Below, in pieces: positions 36,940 to 45,626 of a DNA stretch of 64,000 nt. How positions within the stretch are numbered: position 1 is the first letter of the stretch; the number at the start of each line of letters is the position of its first letter. The notes under the pieces were generated by a model that had not been told where the DNA came from, ran no database searches, and saw only the letters and a program-made list of their open reading frames with translations. Position numbers and translations under genes: made by a program. The stretch lies in the NCBI RefSeq assembly GCF_003426025.1, contig NZ_QJSH01000002.1:186001-250000 (forward strand), read 5' to 3'. Source of the stretch: Paraliobacillus quinghaiensis. GTDB lineage: Bacteria; Bacillota; Bacilli; Bacillales; Amphibacillaceae.

Positions 36940-38091
36940 TTAATCAAGAAACCAAGTAATGGTATCTATTTCAACTTGATGTACTTGTTTGTTATCTAAG
37001 TCAAAGTGTGTGAAATCAAACTGTCCTTGTTCATCAGGATATAATGTTTCAGGGTAGACATAAGTCTCGTTTGATACTATACGCTCACCATCTTCATCTA
37101 AAATATGATAGATGACACTAATCGTATTAATAGGAACGGTTGCTACACTTTTTAACTCACCAGATACAACGATGTTATTTTGATCATCTTTACTTAGTGT
37201 TATATTAATTAGTTCAACAGCATCATTTTCATTTCGCTCTTGTTCCTCTGCTACAGCAGACATTGCCTGTTCAATTCTTTGTTCTTCCGCTGTCTCAAAA
37301 GCTGTTTTTTCTTTTTCGATTGTTGTTTTCAAGCTTAATAGTTTCTCTGAATTTGGAGCATAACGCAAACCATTTTCTACAACAGATCGTGCAAGGGAAT
37401 ATTGTTTTTCCTGAATATGCTGATTCGCTTTTGTTGATGTATAGGCAATAAGTTGCTCTCTGATTGATTGAGCAATTTCTTCCGCTTCAGGATCTTGAAT
37501 ACCTTCTGCTTCCCATAAAATAGTTTGCAAGGTAGTGATACTAGGTTCATTTGCTAATTTAGCTTTTACCTTTTCAAGTTGAATGTTTACTTGAGCATTG
37601 TTTAATTTTTCTTGTAATTGTTCGACAGCCTTACCAGAATAATTGCTTAATTCTTTTTTTCCTTCGTTAATTAGCATTAAAGATTCTTGATAATCTGTAT
37701 TTTCTACATTAAGATCTTCTTCAATTATAATTGCTAACTTTGTATAATCTCGAAGTTCTATTGCGGCAGGAAAGTTTTCCTTATGCTCAAGCGCGTTATT
37801 CAATGATGTTAGTGTTTGTTGATAGTCCCCATTTAATAGATACGCTTCAGCTTCCTTATAGGATTCTAACGCTTGTTCTGTCTGTTCTTGTAAATAATAA
37901 TAATAACCTACACAAATTCCAGATAGAGCTATAAAGATAGCTAGTGATATATATATGAAACGAGACATGTTTTTCTTGGGCATTAATCTTAAATCGATAT
38001 CTTCTGGAAGTTTTTTACCACAGTGAACACAAAAGGATTCATCTTCTTTTGTAGTGCTACCACAATATGGACAATAAGACAATTTTAACAC
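36940..38091 (-). CDS. Zinc-ribbon membrane protein with TPR-like and C-terminal beta domain
   Basis: A 383-residue protein. A cytoplasmic zinc ribbon is at the N-terminus (Cys7, Cys10, Cys21, Cys24 in YCPYCG and CVHCGKK). One membrane helix spans about 44-66. The outside part has TPR-like helical repeats (ALESYKEAEAYLLNGDYQQT, NALEHKENFPAAIELRDY) and coiled coil to about residue 285. A beta domain ends it (about 293-383, FxLYD-like, IVVSGELKSVATVPINTISV). The layout recalls TcaA-type zinc-ribbon envelope proteins. A sensing or scaffolding role beside the HtrA-like protease is inferred. Confidence 0.75.
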   Translation of the reverse strand: MLKLSYCPYCGSTTKEDESFCVHCGKKLPEDIDLRLMPKKNMSRFIYISLAIFIALSGICVGYYYYLQEQTEQALESYKEAEAYLLNGDYQQTLTSLNNALEHKENFPAAIELRDYTKLAIIIEEDLNVENTDYQESLMLINEGKKELSNYSGKAVEQLQEKLNNAQVNIQLEKVKAKLANEPSITTLQTILWEAEGIQDPEAEEIAQSIREQLIAYTSTKANQHIQEKQYSLARSVVENGLRYAPNSEKLLSLKTTIEKEKTAFETAEEQRIEQAMSAVAEEQERNENDAVELINITLSKDDQNNIVVSGELKSVATVPINTISVIYHILDEDGERIVSNETYVYPETLYPDEQGQFDFTHFDLDNKQVHQVEIDTITWFLD

Positions 38092-38115
38092 CTACCTCTT
38101 GATGTAATAAATATA

Positions 38116-38637
38116 TTATTCTAGTGATTGCCATTCAGAAAAAGGGAAAATAACAAATTCTGAGCGGCCAATGATTTCATCTCTTGCTATGACACCTAAA
38201 CCATTTCTACTATCTATACTAAGTTGCCGATTATCTCCCATTACAAAATAACTATCCTCTGGAATTGTAACAGGGCCAAAATCGGGGGTATTGAAAGTTT
38301 GAGATGTAGTAATGAAAGATTGATGGTAAATAGTGTTATTAATTAATAGCTGTTGATCTCTTATTTCAATTGTTTCATTTGGTAGACCAATAATACGTTT
38401 AACATAGTTTCTTATAGGTCGTTTAATAATGACAATATCACCACGGTTGGGCTCGGCATTCATGTAAGCAATTTTATTATAAACGATACGCTCACCACTA
38501 TTTAGAGTAGGGTACATACTCTTCCCTTCAATAATGGAGGTTGAAAAAACAAAAACACGCAATAAAAAGACCAGAATAAGGGTTGCAAAGAGTACTTTTC
38601 CCAATTCAATCCAGATCTTTTTTTGTTTCTGTGTCAT
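38116..38637 (-). CDS. Type I signal peptidase
   Basis: A 173-residue Gram-positive signal peptidase. One N-terminal membrane anchor spans about 10-32. The nucleophile Ser40 lies in EGKSMYPTL and the general base Lys80 in YVKRIIGLP. The box GDNRQLSIDSRNGLG follows. It cleaves exported preproteins on the outer face of the membrane. It is the first gene of a five-gene operon and so may be dedicated to, or co-regulated with, the exported partners; Bacillus genomes usually have several Sip enzymes. Confidence 0.92.
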   Translation of the reverse strand: MTQKQKKIWIELGKVLFATLILVFLLRVFVFSTSIIEGKSMYPTLNSGERIVYNKIAYMNAEPNRGDIVIIKRPIRNYVKRIIGLPNETIEIRDQQLLINNTIYHQSFITTSQTFNTPDFGPVTIPEDSYFVMGDNRQLSIDSRNGLGVIARDEIIGRSEFVIFPFSEWQSLE

Positions 38638-39020
38638 CTGCTACACCCCTTTTGTTGTAAATAAATCCTGCTAGTAAATATTAATGTTTAAATAATGTGG
38701 CATAAAGGGTAGAATAACATATATAGTTCTCTATTCTAGTGTATCATAGTAGGCAATTAAATGGTTTAACAAAAGTTTAGGGAATTAAGTTTGTTCAAAA
38801 ATTTCAGTAAAAATGACACATTGAATTTCTTCGGTTACTTGCACATGTTATTTCTTGTAACAAGGTATACATTTTAGTGCTTTAGAGCTACATTGCCCAC
38901 AAATTCTTGTGTTTTGAACACGCAGTAATTATTTAATTCTATGTAAGGCATCTAGTTATGTTGAGTTTTTTTCTGGAACCACTTTGTAATATAGTAAAAT
39001 AAATCTGGGAGGTAGCTCGA
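38638..39020. other. Intergenic region between divergent signal peptidase and Spo0E-like genes
   Basis: About 380 bases of mostly AT-rich sequence that must hold both divergent promoters. AACCACTTTGTAATATAGTA before 39000 gives a -10-like TAATAT for the Spo0E-like gene. A Cys-rich minus-strand frame near 38850-38915 (CGQC, CIPC) has no start codon and is not called. No other convincing gene or RNA was seen. Confidence 0.4.
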
Positions 39021-39206
39021 TTGAAAAAGTACGAGTCGCAGTGTTTGCTTATCCAAATAGAAACCTTACGAAAAAAAATGATCGAGGTTACCGTAGAAAA
39101 AGGATTTACTAGTCAAGAATCTATAGAGTTAAGTCAACAATTGGATAGGTTATTAAATGATTATGAAAAAAATAGAGATAAATACTATCAAAGCATTAAA
39201 AGTTAA
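39021..39206 (+). CDS. Spo0E-like aspartyl-phosphate phosphatase
   Basis: A 61-residue helical hairpin protein starting with TTG behind GGGAGGTAG. It contains LSQQLDRLL, the Spo0E-family motif SxxLD (Ser38 to Asp42), whose aspartate helps remove phosphate from Spo0A-P. The first helix (CLLIQIETLRKKMIEVTVEKG) also fits. Such proteins delay sporulation by draining phosphate from the phosphorelay. It is monocistronic, and the terminator overlaps the stop codon. The closest paralogue (Spo0E, YisI, YnzD) cannot be decided. Confidence 0.82.
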   Translation: MKKYESQCLLIQIETLRKKMIEVTVEKGFTSQESIELSQQLDRLLNDYEKNRDKYYQSIKS

Positions 39207-39237
39207 GAGAGAGGATTAACCCTCTCTCTTAACTTTT
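39198..39237. terminator. Bidirectional terminator
   Basis: AAAAGTTAAGAGAGAGG pairs perfectly with CCTCTCTCTTAACTTTT around ATTAA (17-bp stem). It separates the Spo0E-like gene from patA. Confidence 0.9.
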
Positions 39238-39242
39238 ATCTT

Positions 39243-40394
39243 TTAATTTGATTTTAGGATAAATTTTTCTAACCTGTTTAATCCTTCTTCTAATGTTTCC
39301 ATACTATATGCATAAGACAAGCGTAGGTATCCTTGTCCATAACTACTAAATGCATCTCCTGGTACAAGTGCTAAGCCAACGTCATTTACCATCTTTACTG
39401 CAAAATCAAATGATGAAAGGCTCGTATCTATTTTAAAAAAGAAATAAAATGCTCCATCTGGTTTTATTACTTCTACTCCCATTTTTTTAAGTCGTTCATT
39501 GACGTAATCTCTTCTTGTCACATATGCTTGTCTCATTTCTTTAGGATCGTTTTTACCATTTGTGAATGCCTCTAATGCAGCATACTGACTAATTGAGGTA
39601 GCACATGACACATTATATTGATGTACTTTTAATATGTGTTTTGCCAACCAAATTGGTGCAAGTAAATAGCCAATACGCCAACCAGTCATTGCATGGGACT
39701 TTGATAAGCCATTAATGACGATCGTCTTCATTTTCACTTGATCAAGCTGTGCAATAGAGAAATGTTCCTCTTCATATGTAAGAGTGCTATAGATCTCATC
39801 TGCAATGATAAAAATATCTTTCTTTTCTATTACATTTGCGATCGCTGTTAATTCTTGTTTGTTAAGTGTTACCCCAGTAGGATTAGATGGATAGGGGAGG
39901 ATAACACATTTTGTTTTGTCTGTAATATGCGCTTCCAATTGTTGGGCAGTTAATTTGAAGTTGCTGTCCCTTGTATCAATGTAAATTGGCTTACCACCAG
40001 CCAATTTTATCAATGGTTCATAGCCTGGATAAACCGGTCCTGGTAATAAAACTTCGTCACCTGGTTGAATAATCGTTCTTAATGTGATATCAATTGCTTG
40101 TGATGCACCGACTGTTACGATGATTTCATCTGGCTCATAGTCCAAATGATAATATTCATTAACATAATCGCCAATAGCTTCTCGTAAAGGTAATACCCCT
40201 GCATTATGAGTATACACCGTTTGATTATGTTCAATAGCTTCAATTGCTGCTGTTTTAATATGGTCAGGTGTATTAAAATCAGGTTGTCCGATCGTTAAAG
40301 AGAGAATATTTTCTCTACCTCCAACCATATTAAAAAACTTCCTTATTCCAGAAATTTCTATATCCAGTACGTTAGGGCTTAATAAATGCTCCAT
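39243..40394 (-). CDS. patA: Aminotransferase PatA (N-acetyl-LL-diaminopimelate aminotransferase)
   Basis: A 383-residue class I PLP aminotransferase. Key features are IGQPDFNTPDHI, the cofactor loop VGASQAIDITLR, PYPSNPTGVTL, ADEIYSTLTY and the PLP lysine in INGLSKSHAMTGWRIGYL. The C-terminal arginine lies in YLRLSYA. It matches B. subtilis PatA, which transaminates N-acetyl-L-2-amino-6-oxopimelate in diaminopimelate synthesis. The other acetyl-branch genes, dapH and dapL, follow about 3 kb away. It is monocistronic on the minus strand. Confidence 0.9.
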   Translation of the reverse strand: MEHLLSPNVLDIEISGIRKFFNMVGGRENILSLTIGQPDFNTPDHIKTAAIEAIEHNQTVYTHNAGVLPLREAIGDYVNEYYHLDYEPDEIIVTVGASQAIDITLRTIIQPGDEVLLPGPVYPGYEPLIKLAGGKPIYIDTRDSNFKLTAQQLEAHITDKTKCVILPYPSNPTGVTLNKQELTAIANVIEKKDIFIIADEIYSTLTYEEEHFSIAQLDQVKMKTIVINGLSKSHAMTGWRIGYLLAPIWLAKHILKVHQYNVSCATSISQYAALEAFTNGKNDPKEMRQAYVTRRDYVNERLKKMGVEVIKPDGAFYFFFKIDTSLSSFDFAVKMVNDVGLALVPGDAFSSYGQGYLRLSYAYSMETLEEGLNRLEKFILKSN

Positions 40395-40513
40395 AAGAAT
40401 GCCTCCTATAAAAAATCTTATAATTTAGACTTATTTGAAATTGAAATATATGTTATAATGAAAGCGGTTAATCACAGTAAGATTATACATTAAATTGATA
40501 AGGAGTGTTTTTC

Positions 40514-40663
40514 TTGCGTGTCCGTAAAGTTACATTTGAAGAATTAGTTAATCAAAATAAACAAGAACTATTAAATGATAAGTTAGCCATGGAAAAATTG
40601 GAAGAAAACTTAGATGAAAGACAAACAACATTGACTGAACAAAAACAAAATTACGTAAATTGA
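40514..40663 (+). CDS. FbpB-family small basic protein
   Basis: A 49-codon frame starting TTG nine bases after AGGAG, too short for usual cut-offs. The peptide RVRKVTFEELVNQNKQELLN and the following AMEKLEENLDER helix match the FbpB family (Fur-regulated basic proteins), where T/S-FEEL-x3-N-x2-ELL is conserved. In B. subtilis such proteins assist the iron-sparing response with the sRNA FsrA. I see no clear Fur box in front, and this copy is closer to neutral than basic, so the role is uncertain. A terminator follows at 40691. Confidence 0.7.
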   Translation: MRVRKVTFEELVNQNKQELLNDKLAMEKLEENLDERQTTLTEQKQNYVN

Positions 40664-40690
40664 TCATACCATATCGAATAGATTCTAGAC

Positions 40691-40730
40691 AAAAAATTCT
40701 CTCTGCCACTTTTATGCAGAGGGATTTTTT
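40691..40730 (+). terminator. Intrinsic terminator
   Basis: AAAAAATTC-CTCTGC with GCAGAGGGATTTTTT around CACTTTTAT. It closes the FbpB-like transcript. Confidence 0.8.
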
Positions 40731-40821
40731 AATTCATTCATTGCTGGCTAGCTAATATTGTATAATAAGGTGTGACGTATTAGAATATAAAAATATTAAT
40801 TTGTTGAAGGAGATGTAGGGT

Positions 40822-41673
40822 ATGGATCAGGTAGGATTAATTTTAGAAGGTGGTGGCATGAGAGGGACATATTCAGCAGGAGTTCTTGACTTCTTTTATG
40901 ATAAGGGTATCGATATCCCATATGTTGTTGGTACTTCTGCCGGTGCTTGTGTCGCGACATCATATCTATCTAAGCAAAGAAATCGAAATTATAAAGTTTT
41001 CGTTGAGTATGGGAGTCATCCGGAATATATTTCATATAAACGATTAATAAAGAAAGGTCAATTGTTCGGGATGGACTTTATTTTTGACACGATACCTAAT
41101 AAATTAGTTCCATTTGATTTTGAAACCTTTCAAAATAACAATAGTAAGCTTGTTATTGGAACAACTGATATTGTGTGTGGAGAATCGGTATTCTATGATA
41201 CTTTTAATAGTAAAGAAGAACTATTAAAGGTTGTGCGTGCATCAAGTTCGATACCCTTCGTAGCATCAAGTATTTCCTATAATGGAAGAGAGTTGATGGA
41301 TGGCGGGATAAGTACTCCTATTCCTATTGATCAGTCGATTGAAGCTGGAAATAAGAAGCATGTCATTATCTTAACTAGGAATAAAGGATATTTAAAGAAT
41401 AAGCTGAAGTTTATACGAATTTTAAGAAAAAAATACAAGCAGTATCCAGGTTTAGTAAAAGCTTTGGAAGAACGGCACGGAAAGTATAATGAAACATTAG
41501 AAAAAATTAATAAGATGGAAAAGAATAAAGAAGCCTTTGTCATTCGTCCAGAGAAACCTCTTAAAGTTAGTCGGATTGAAACGAATAAACAAAGATTACA
41601 TGATCTCTATATTCAAGGATATCATGAAGCTGAGAGTAAAATGGAGCAACTACAACACTTTTTGAATAAGTAA
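40822..41673 (+). CDS. Patatin-like phospholipase
   Basis: A 283-residue Ser/Asp-dyad lipid acyl hydrolase. The oxyanion loop GGGMRG is at residues 10-15, the nucleophile Ser39 in GTSAG, and Asp160 in DGGIS. The C-terminal third is basic and helical (LRKKYKQYPGLVKALEERHG, HDLYIQGYHEAESKMEQLQ), as in the bacterial YjjU-type branch. No signal peptide, so it is cytoplasmic or membrane-peripheral. The start has GAAGGAG in front. The substrate is presumably phospholipid or fatty-acyl ester. Confidence 0.88.
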   Translation: MDQVGLILEGGGMRGTYSAGVLDFFYDKGIDIPYVVGTSAGACVATSYLSKQRNRNYKVFVEYGSHPEYISYKRLIKKGQLFGMDFIFDTIPNKLVPFDFETFQNNNSKLVIGTTDIVCGESVFYDTFNSKEELLKVVRASSSIPFVASSISYNGRELMDGGISTPIPIDQSIEAGNKKHVIILTRNKGYLKNKLKFIRILRKKYKQYPGLVKALEERHGKYNETLEKINKMEKNKEAFVIRPEKPLKVSRIETNKQRLHDLYIQGYHEAESKMEQLQHFLNK

Positions 41674-41754
41674 CTCGAGCAGTAGAGGCTGTTTGAAAGA
41701 TCATAAGAATGGACATACTATTTTGTAATAGTGATAGGGAAAGGGTGTACACTG

Positions 41755-42159
41755 TTGCAAATAGTAGAGTTATTTATAAATGATAGAAGTATAGTAGGAT
41801 TTACATGGTTTAAGAAGGTACAGTTGTATTCGCTTGGGTTGGAAGATCAACAGATCAATTACTTAATAGGATTATTCTGTATCGGGGTATTGTTTATTGT
41901 AGTTCATCCTTTGATCGTTTTCTTAGTAGGTTTGGAATGGAAGCATTTGTTAACGTTCCTAATTACTATCCTGATATTTTCCAACATAGTAGCATTAGGG
42001 TACTTGTATCGAACTGTTAATGGGAGTGGTATGAAAGGTTTTTCGGAAATGACATTTATATTACTTGATATAGTGAGTTTAGGTATTATTCTGGCGATTG
42101 TCTTGTTAGCAAACAGTATAGTCGCATACTTAAAACAGCATAAGTCAAACTCCAATTAA
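41755..42159 (+). CDS. Hypothetical three-helix membrane protein
   Basis: About 134 residues from TTG 41755 (alternative GTG 41731), with AAAGGG nine bases upstream. After a polar N-terminus come three membrane helices: YLIGLFCIGVLFIVVHPLIV with FLVG, a second around LLTFLITILIFSNIVALGYL, and a third near FILLDIVSLGIILAIVLLAN. I recognise no family. It converges with ykyB over a shared terminator. Confidence 0.55.
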   Translation: MQIVELFINDRSIVGFTWFKKVQLYSLGLEDQQINYLIGLFCIGVLFIVVHPLIVFLVGLEWKHLLTFLITILIFSNIVALGYLYRTVNGSGMKGFSEMTFILLDIVSLGIILAIVLLANSIVAYLKQHKSNSN

Positions 42160-42171
42160 CTTATGCTGTTT
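42133..42171. terminator. Bidirectional terminator
   Basis: AAACAGCATAAGT pairs with ACTTATGCTGTTT around CAAACTCCAATTA. It overlaps the end of the membrane-protein gene and faces ykyB. Confidence 0.75.
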
Positions 42172-42177
42172 AGCTAT

Positions 42178-42639
42178 TCATCGTTTGCGTTTATTCTTAA
42201 AATAGGATTGATTCCAATTCCCAAGTGATGAAGGGGTATAGTAGGTAGAACATCTTTTATTTTCATTTGGTACAGGGATGCCTAAATAAGCACAAACTAT
42301 TCTTTTCGCTTGTGATAGTGACATTTGTGTCTTTGGGTTTCTGTAGTTTTTATCAACATTACCCAGATGTTCAACTTCTTTGAAATCCTGTTTATTCGGA
42401 GGAATATGGAAATAATAGTTTCCTACCTTTACTAGTAGTGTAGAGTGCTGACGACTTAATTTGGGGCGGTCTGAGAAATGGAGGCCGATTTTTTGTGCGT
42501 CATTATTTTTTAGTAATTTAGTAATTGCATCTTTTTTAATCGTGTACAGCTCTCGTGGATTAAGTGCTGTTTTAGCATGTCGATTAATAATAAATATAGC
42601 TTTTGCAATTTCTTCGATGTTTGTAGTTTTATGATTCAC
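42178..42639 (-). CDS. ykyB: YkyB family protein
   Basis: A 153-residue basic protein. The N-terminal helix EIAKAIFIINRHAKTA, the block LYTIKKDAITKLLKN, GLHFSDRPKLSRQHSTLLVKVGNYYFH and the Lys-rich end match the YkyB family of Bacillaceae. The function is unknown. As in B. subtilis it lies next to the ykuL (darB) gene, here divergently. Its start is preceded by AAAGGAGGATAA. Confidence 0.85.
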   Translation of the reverse strand: MNHKTTNIEEIAKAIFIINRHAKTALNPRELYTIKKDAITKLLKNNDAQKIGLHFSDRPKLSRQHSTLLVKVGNYYFHIPPNKQDFKEVEHLGNVDKNYRNPKTQMSLSQAKRIVCAYLGIPVPNENKRCSTYYTPSSLGNWNQSYFKNKRKR

Positions 42640-42971
42640 TATTTATCCTCCTTTCTATGCATCGGAACGTGTATGATGTTAGGATTAAATATAATATCAT
42701 TAAAATTAAGATAGATTTAACTGGAACTATTTTAACATTTTCCATACAAAAATACTATAATTACTTGGCAAAACTTTGGAGTTAATAAAAGAAGAAATAA
42801 TAAAATAAGAGATCATATCAGCGGAACTTTTTTTATGAAATTGAACAGTATGCCACGTGAAAAATGATAATGTTTAATTGGTGTCTTGTTTGTATTTGTG
42901 GTAAAATACTAATGTGATGTGATTTCACGTGAACTTACTCCTTCAACTGCTTGTTAAAGGGAGTGGATAAA
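42640..42971. promoter_or_regulatory. Divergent intergenic region ykyB/darB with darB promoter
   Basis: About 330 AT-rich bases without a gene. A plausible darB promoter is TTGGTG (42878-42883), 18 bases, TAAAAT (42902-42907). CACGTGAAA near 42854 and TTTCACGTG near 42923 are inverted copies about 60 bases apart on either side of that promoter. They could bind a regulator or be chance. Confidence 0.4.
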
Positions 42972-43427
42972 ATGAATGATGTTAAACTACTACCGTTATT
43001 AAATATCACCGCTGAATCTTTGATGATCCCATCAGAAAAAGTAGCCCACGTACAAATGAATAACCCATTAGAACATGCTTTATTAATACTTGTTAAGTCT
43101 GGGTATTCTGCTGTACCAGTATTAGACACATCTTATAAATTCAAAGGCACAATTGGAAAGAACATTATTTTAAATCGTATTCTTGGATTAGAACGTTTTG
43201 AAATGGAGAAACTGTCTGAAGTTAGAGTCGATGAGGTTGTGAATCAAACAATCCCATGTGTACAAAAACAAGATGACTTTTTAACTTGCTTAAAAACAGT
43301 TATTGATTATCCATTTGTCTGCGTTGTTGACCAAGAAGGTTATTTCGACGGTATTTTAACGAGAAGAGCCATATTAAAGCAGTTGAATAAATACATTCAC
43401 GTCAATAAAGATCTGTTTAAAGCCTAA
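42972..43427 (+). CDS. darB: c-di-AMP-binding CBS-domain protein DarB/CbpB (YkuL)
   Basis: A 151-residue protein made of two CBS domains (about 15-75 and 80-145). AESLMIPSEKVAHVQMNNPL and SGYSAVPVLDTSYKFKGTIG are typical, followed by CVVDQEGYFDGILTRRAILK. It matches B. subtilis YkuL (DarB), which binds c-di-AMP and, when unliganded, stimulates the (p)ppGpp synthetase Rel and pyruvate carboxylase. I choose ATG 42972 with AAGGGAGTGG in front. It is followed by dapH, as in B. subtilis apart from missing flavodoxin genes. Confidence 0.85.
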   Translation: MNDVKLLPLLNITAESLMIPSEKVAHVQMNNPLEHALLILVKSGYSAVPVLDTSYKFKGTIGKNIILNRILGLERFEMEKLSEVRVDEVVNQTIPCVQKQDDFLTCLKTVIDYPFVCVVDQEGYFDGILTRRAILKQLNKYIHVNKDLFKA

Positions 43428-43551
43428 ATTAAAAAAAGACGAATAGGTTGTAGTTGATTAGTAGAATGGCAAATAAAGCAGCGTACTTGTCAACTACATA
43501 GTCTATCTGATAATGTAAAGAAAATTATATGAAATGTTGGAGGTAGTAAAG

Positions 43552-44274
43552 ATGAATATGATGGATGCAAATGAGATTATTTCATTTATTTCAAATAGTA
43601 AAAAGTCAACACCTGTAAAAGTATACGTAAAAGGTAACAATTTAAATGAAATTCAATTTAGTAACGAAGTTCAAGCTTTTGTTCAAGCTGAAACAGGTGT
43701 ACTATTTGGAGAATGGAAAGTAATCAAAGAAGCTTTGGATACATATAAAGGTCAAATTGAAGATTACGTAATTGAGAATGATCGAAGAAATTCAGCAATT
43801 CCACTATTAGATTTAAAAGGAATAAATGCACGAATTGAGCCTGGTGTTATTATCCGTGATCAAGTAGAAATTGGTGAAGGTGCTGTCATTATGATGGGAG
43901 CTATGATCAATATCGGTTCGGTTATTGGAGAAGGCACTATGATTGATATGAACGCGACGCTGGGCGGACGAGCTACTGTAGGTAAAAATTGCCATGTTGG
44001 AGCAGGAGCAGTGTTAGCAGGCGTAATTGAGCCACCTTCTGCAAGTCCTGTTGTAATTGAGGATGGCGTTGTAATAGGGGCAAATGCTGTTGTACTTGAA
44101 GGCGTACGTGTTGGTGAAGGAGCGGTTATCGCTGCTGGAGCAATTGTTACAAAAGATGTTGAGCCACATACAGTTGTAGCTGGTACACCAGCGAAAATGA
44201 TTAAAAAAATTGATGATCAAACAAAATCTAAGACAGAAATTATGCAAGCTCTTCGCAAATTAGATGAGGAGTAA
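43552..44274 (+). CDS. dapH: Tetrahydrodipicolinate N-acetyltransferase
   Basis: A 240-residue left-handed beta-helix acetyltransferase. The N-terminal domain [20 protein letters not shown] matches B. subtilis DapH. The hexapeptide repeats run from [20 protein letters not shown] through [20 protein letters not shown] to [20 protein letters not shown]. It acetylates tetrahydrodipicolinate with acetyl-CoA, opening the acetyl branch of lysine and diaminopimelate synthesis. ATG 43552 is chosen because TTGGAGG lies eight bases upstream. Confidence 0.95.
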   Translation: MNMMDANEIISFISNSKKSTPVKVYVKGNNLNEIQFSNEVQAFVQAETGVLFGEWKVIKEALDTYKGQIEDYVIENDRRNSAIPLLDLKGINARIEPGVIIRDQVEIGEGAVIMMGAMINIGSVIGEGTMIDMNATLGGRATVGKNCHVGAGAVLAGVIEPPSASPVVIEDGVVIGANAVVLEGVRVGEGAVIAAGAIVTKDVEPHTVVAGTPAKMIKKIDDQTKSKTEIMQALRKLDEE

Positions 44275-44285
44275 GATTTTATACT

Positions 44286-44321
44286 AAAAAAGTAGGGGGT
44301 ATTTATCTCCTGCTTTTTTTA
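44286..44321 (+). terminator. Terminator-like hairpin between dapH and dapL
   Basis: AAAAAGTAGGGGG with TCTCCTGCTTTTTTT around TATTTA. It may only reduce read-through, since dapL belongs to the same pathway. Confidence 0.6.
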
Positions 44322-44434
44322 GATAAGGCTAATTTTTCAAACAGTGACATTCTATGTTAATTTAGTCATAAAAACAACGCAGGTTTATAGAAAACCGTTT
44401 TAGGTATTAATTGGGTTAACTAGGAGTGAATGAT

Positions 44435-45550
44435 ATGAATGAGGAACAGTTAGTTAAGATTAGAAGGGATCTACATCAGATACCTGAATTAGGGTTTCAA
44501 GAAGTGAAAACACAGTCCTATCTACTAGAGCAAATTGCTTTAATGCCGCAAGAAGCTTTGACTATAGAGGAGTGGAAAACTGGTATCTTGGTAAAAGTGA
44601 AAGGAACTAATTCAACTAAAACACTTGGCTATCGTACAGATATTGATGGCTTGCCTGTATTTGAGGAAACAGAATTACCTTTTGTATCACAACATACAGG
44701 TAAGATGCATGCATGTGGCCATGATCTACATATGACAATAGCACTTGGTGTATTAGCACAATTAGCAGAAAAACCTGCTGAAAATGATATTGTCTTTGTT
44801 TTTCAGCCTGCAGAAGAAGGACCAGGTGGTGCACTACCAATGGTTGAATCGGAAAGTTTTAAATCATTCAAACCAGATGGGATTATGGCACTACATATTG
44901 CTCCTGAACTATCAGTTGGAACTGTTTCTACTAGAGCAGGACTTTTATTTGCTAATACTAGTGAATTATTTATTGATTTTAAAGGGAAAGGTGGGCATGC
45001 TGCTTATCCACATCTAACACACGATATGGTAGTTGCTGCTAGTAATTTTGTTACACAATTACAACAAGTAGTAGCTAGGAAATTGGATCCTTTGGAAAGT
45101 GCTGTTGTAACAATTGGTAAGATAACTGGTGGCACTGTGCAAAATGTAATTGCAGAAAACGCGAGATTAGAAGGCACAATTCGAACAGCGAATGCAGCTG
45201 TTATTAATGAAATCAAAGAGACAATTGAACTTATGGCGAAGGGATTTGAGCGTAGCCATCATTGTGAAATTACTATTGATTATGGCTCAAATTATTATCA
45301 AGTCTATAATACCAAAGACTATGTTGATCGCTTTAGACATGTAATACGTAATACAAATGCAAATTGGCATGATGCGGCACCTGCAATGACTGGAGAAGAC
45401 TTCGGTTATTTCTTACGCGACATTCCAGGGTTTATGTTTTGGTTAGGTGTTAATTCACCATTTGGCTTACACCATAGTAAGCTTAATCCAGATGAAAAGG
45501 CTATATTAGTGGGAGTAGAAGTAGTAGAAGCCGCTTTGCGTCAATTGTGA
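44435..45550 (+). CDS. dapL: N-acetyldiaminopimelate deacetylase
   Basis: A 371-residue M20 metallohydrolase equivalent to B. subtilis Yku[15 protein letters not shown] opens it. Metal ligands lie in [19 protein letters not shown] and ALHIAPE, with the lid domain at [16 protein letters not shown]. The last metal ligand is near [11 protein letters not shown]. It removes acetyl from N-acetyl-LL-diaminopimelate. ATG 44435 has TAGGAG eight bases upstream; a GTG three codons earlier is less likely. Confidence 0.92.
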   Translation: MNEEQLVKIRRDLHQIPELGFQEVKTQSYLLEQIALMPQEALTIEEWKTGILVKVKGTNSTKTLGYRTDIDGLPVFEETELPFVSQHTGKMHACGHDLHMTIALGVLAQLAEKPAENDIVFVFQPAEEGPGGALPMVESESFKSFKPDGIMALHIAPELSVGTVSTRAGLLFANTSELFIDFKGKGGHAAYPHLTHDMVVAASNFVTQLQQVVARKLDPLESAVVTIGKITGGTVQNVIAENARLEGTIRTANAAVINEIKETIELMAKGFERSHHCEITIDYGSNYYQVYNTKDYVDRFRHVIRNTNANWHDAAPAMTGEDFGYFLRDIPGFMFWLGVNSPFGLHHSKLNPDEKAILVGVEVVEAALRQL

Positions 45551-45626
45551 CTCAAATTTTTGTATAGATTTTAACACGGTGCATAAACTAACTTTTGAAA
45601 TTAAGTAAGAAGTGGAGGAAGTTATA

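Noticed and set aside
38845-38915. Minus-strand frame encoding CGQCSSKALKCIPCYKK, zinc-ribbon-like
   Set aside because: There is no ATG, GTG or TTG in frame before the upstream stop codon and no ribosome site; a chance pattern or a remnant too short to call.
40458-40474. CcpA cre-like sequence TGAAAGCGGTTAATCA between patA and the FbpB-like gene
   Set aside because: The conserved CA at the end of the cre consensus is displaced by one base; the match is too weak.
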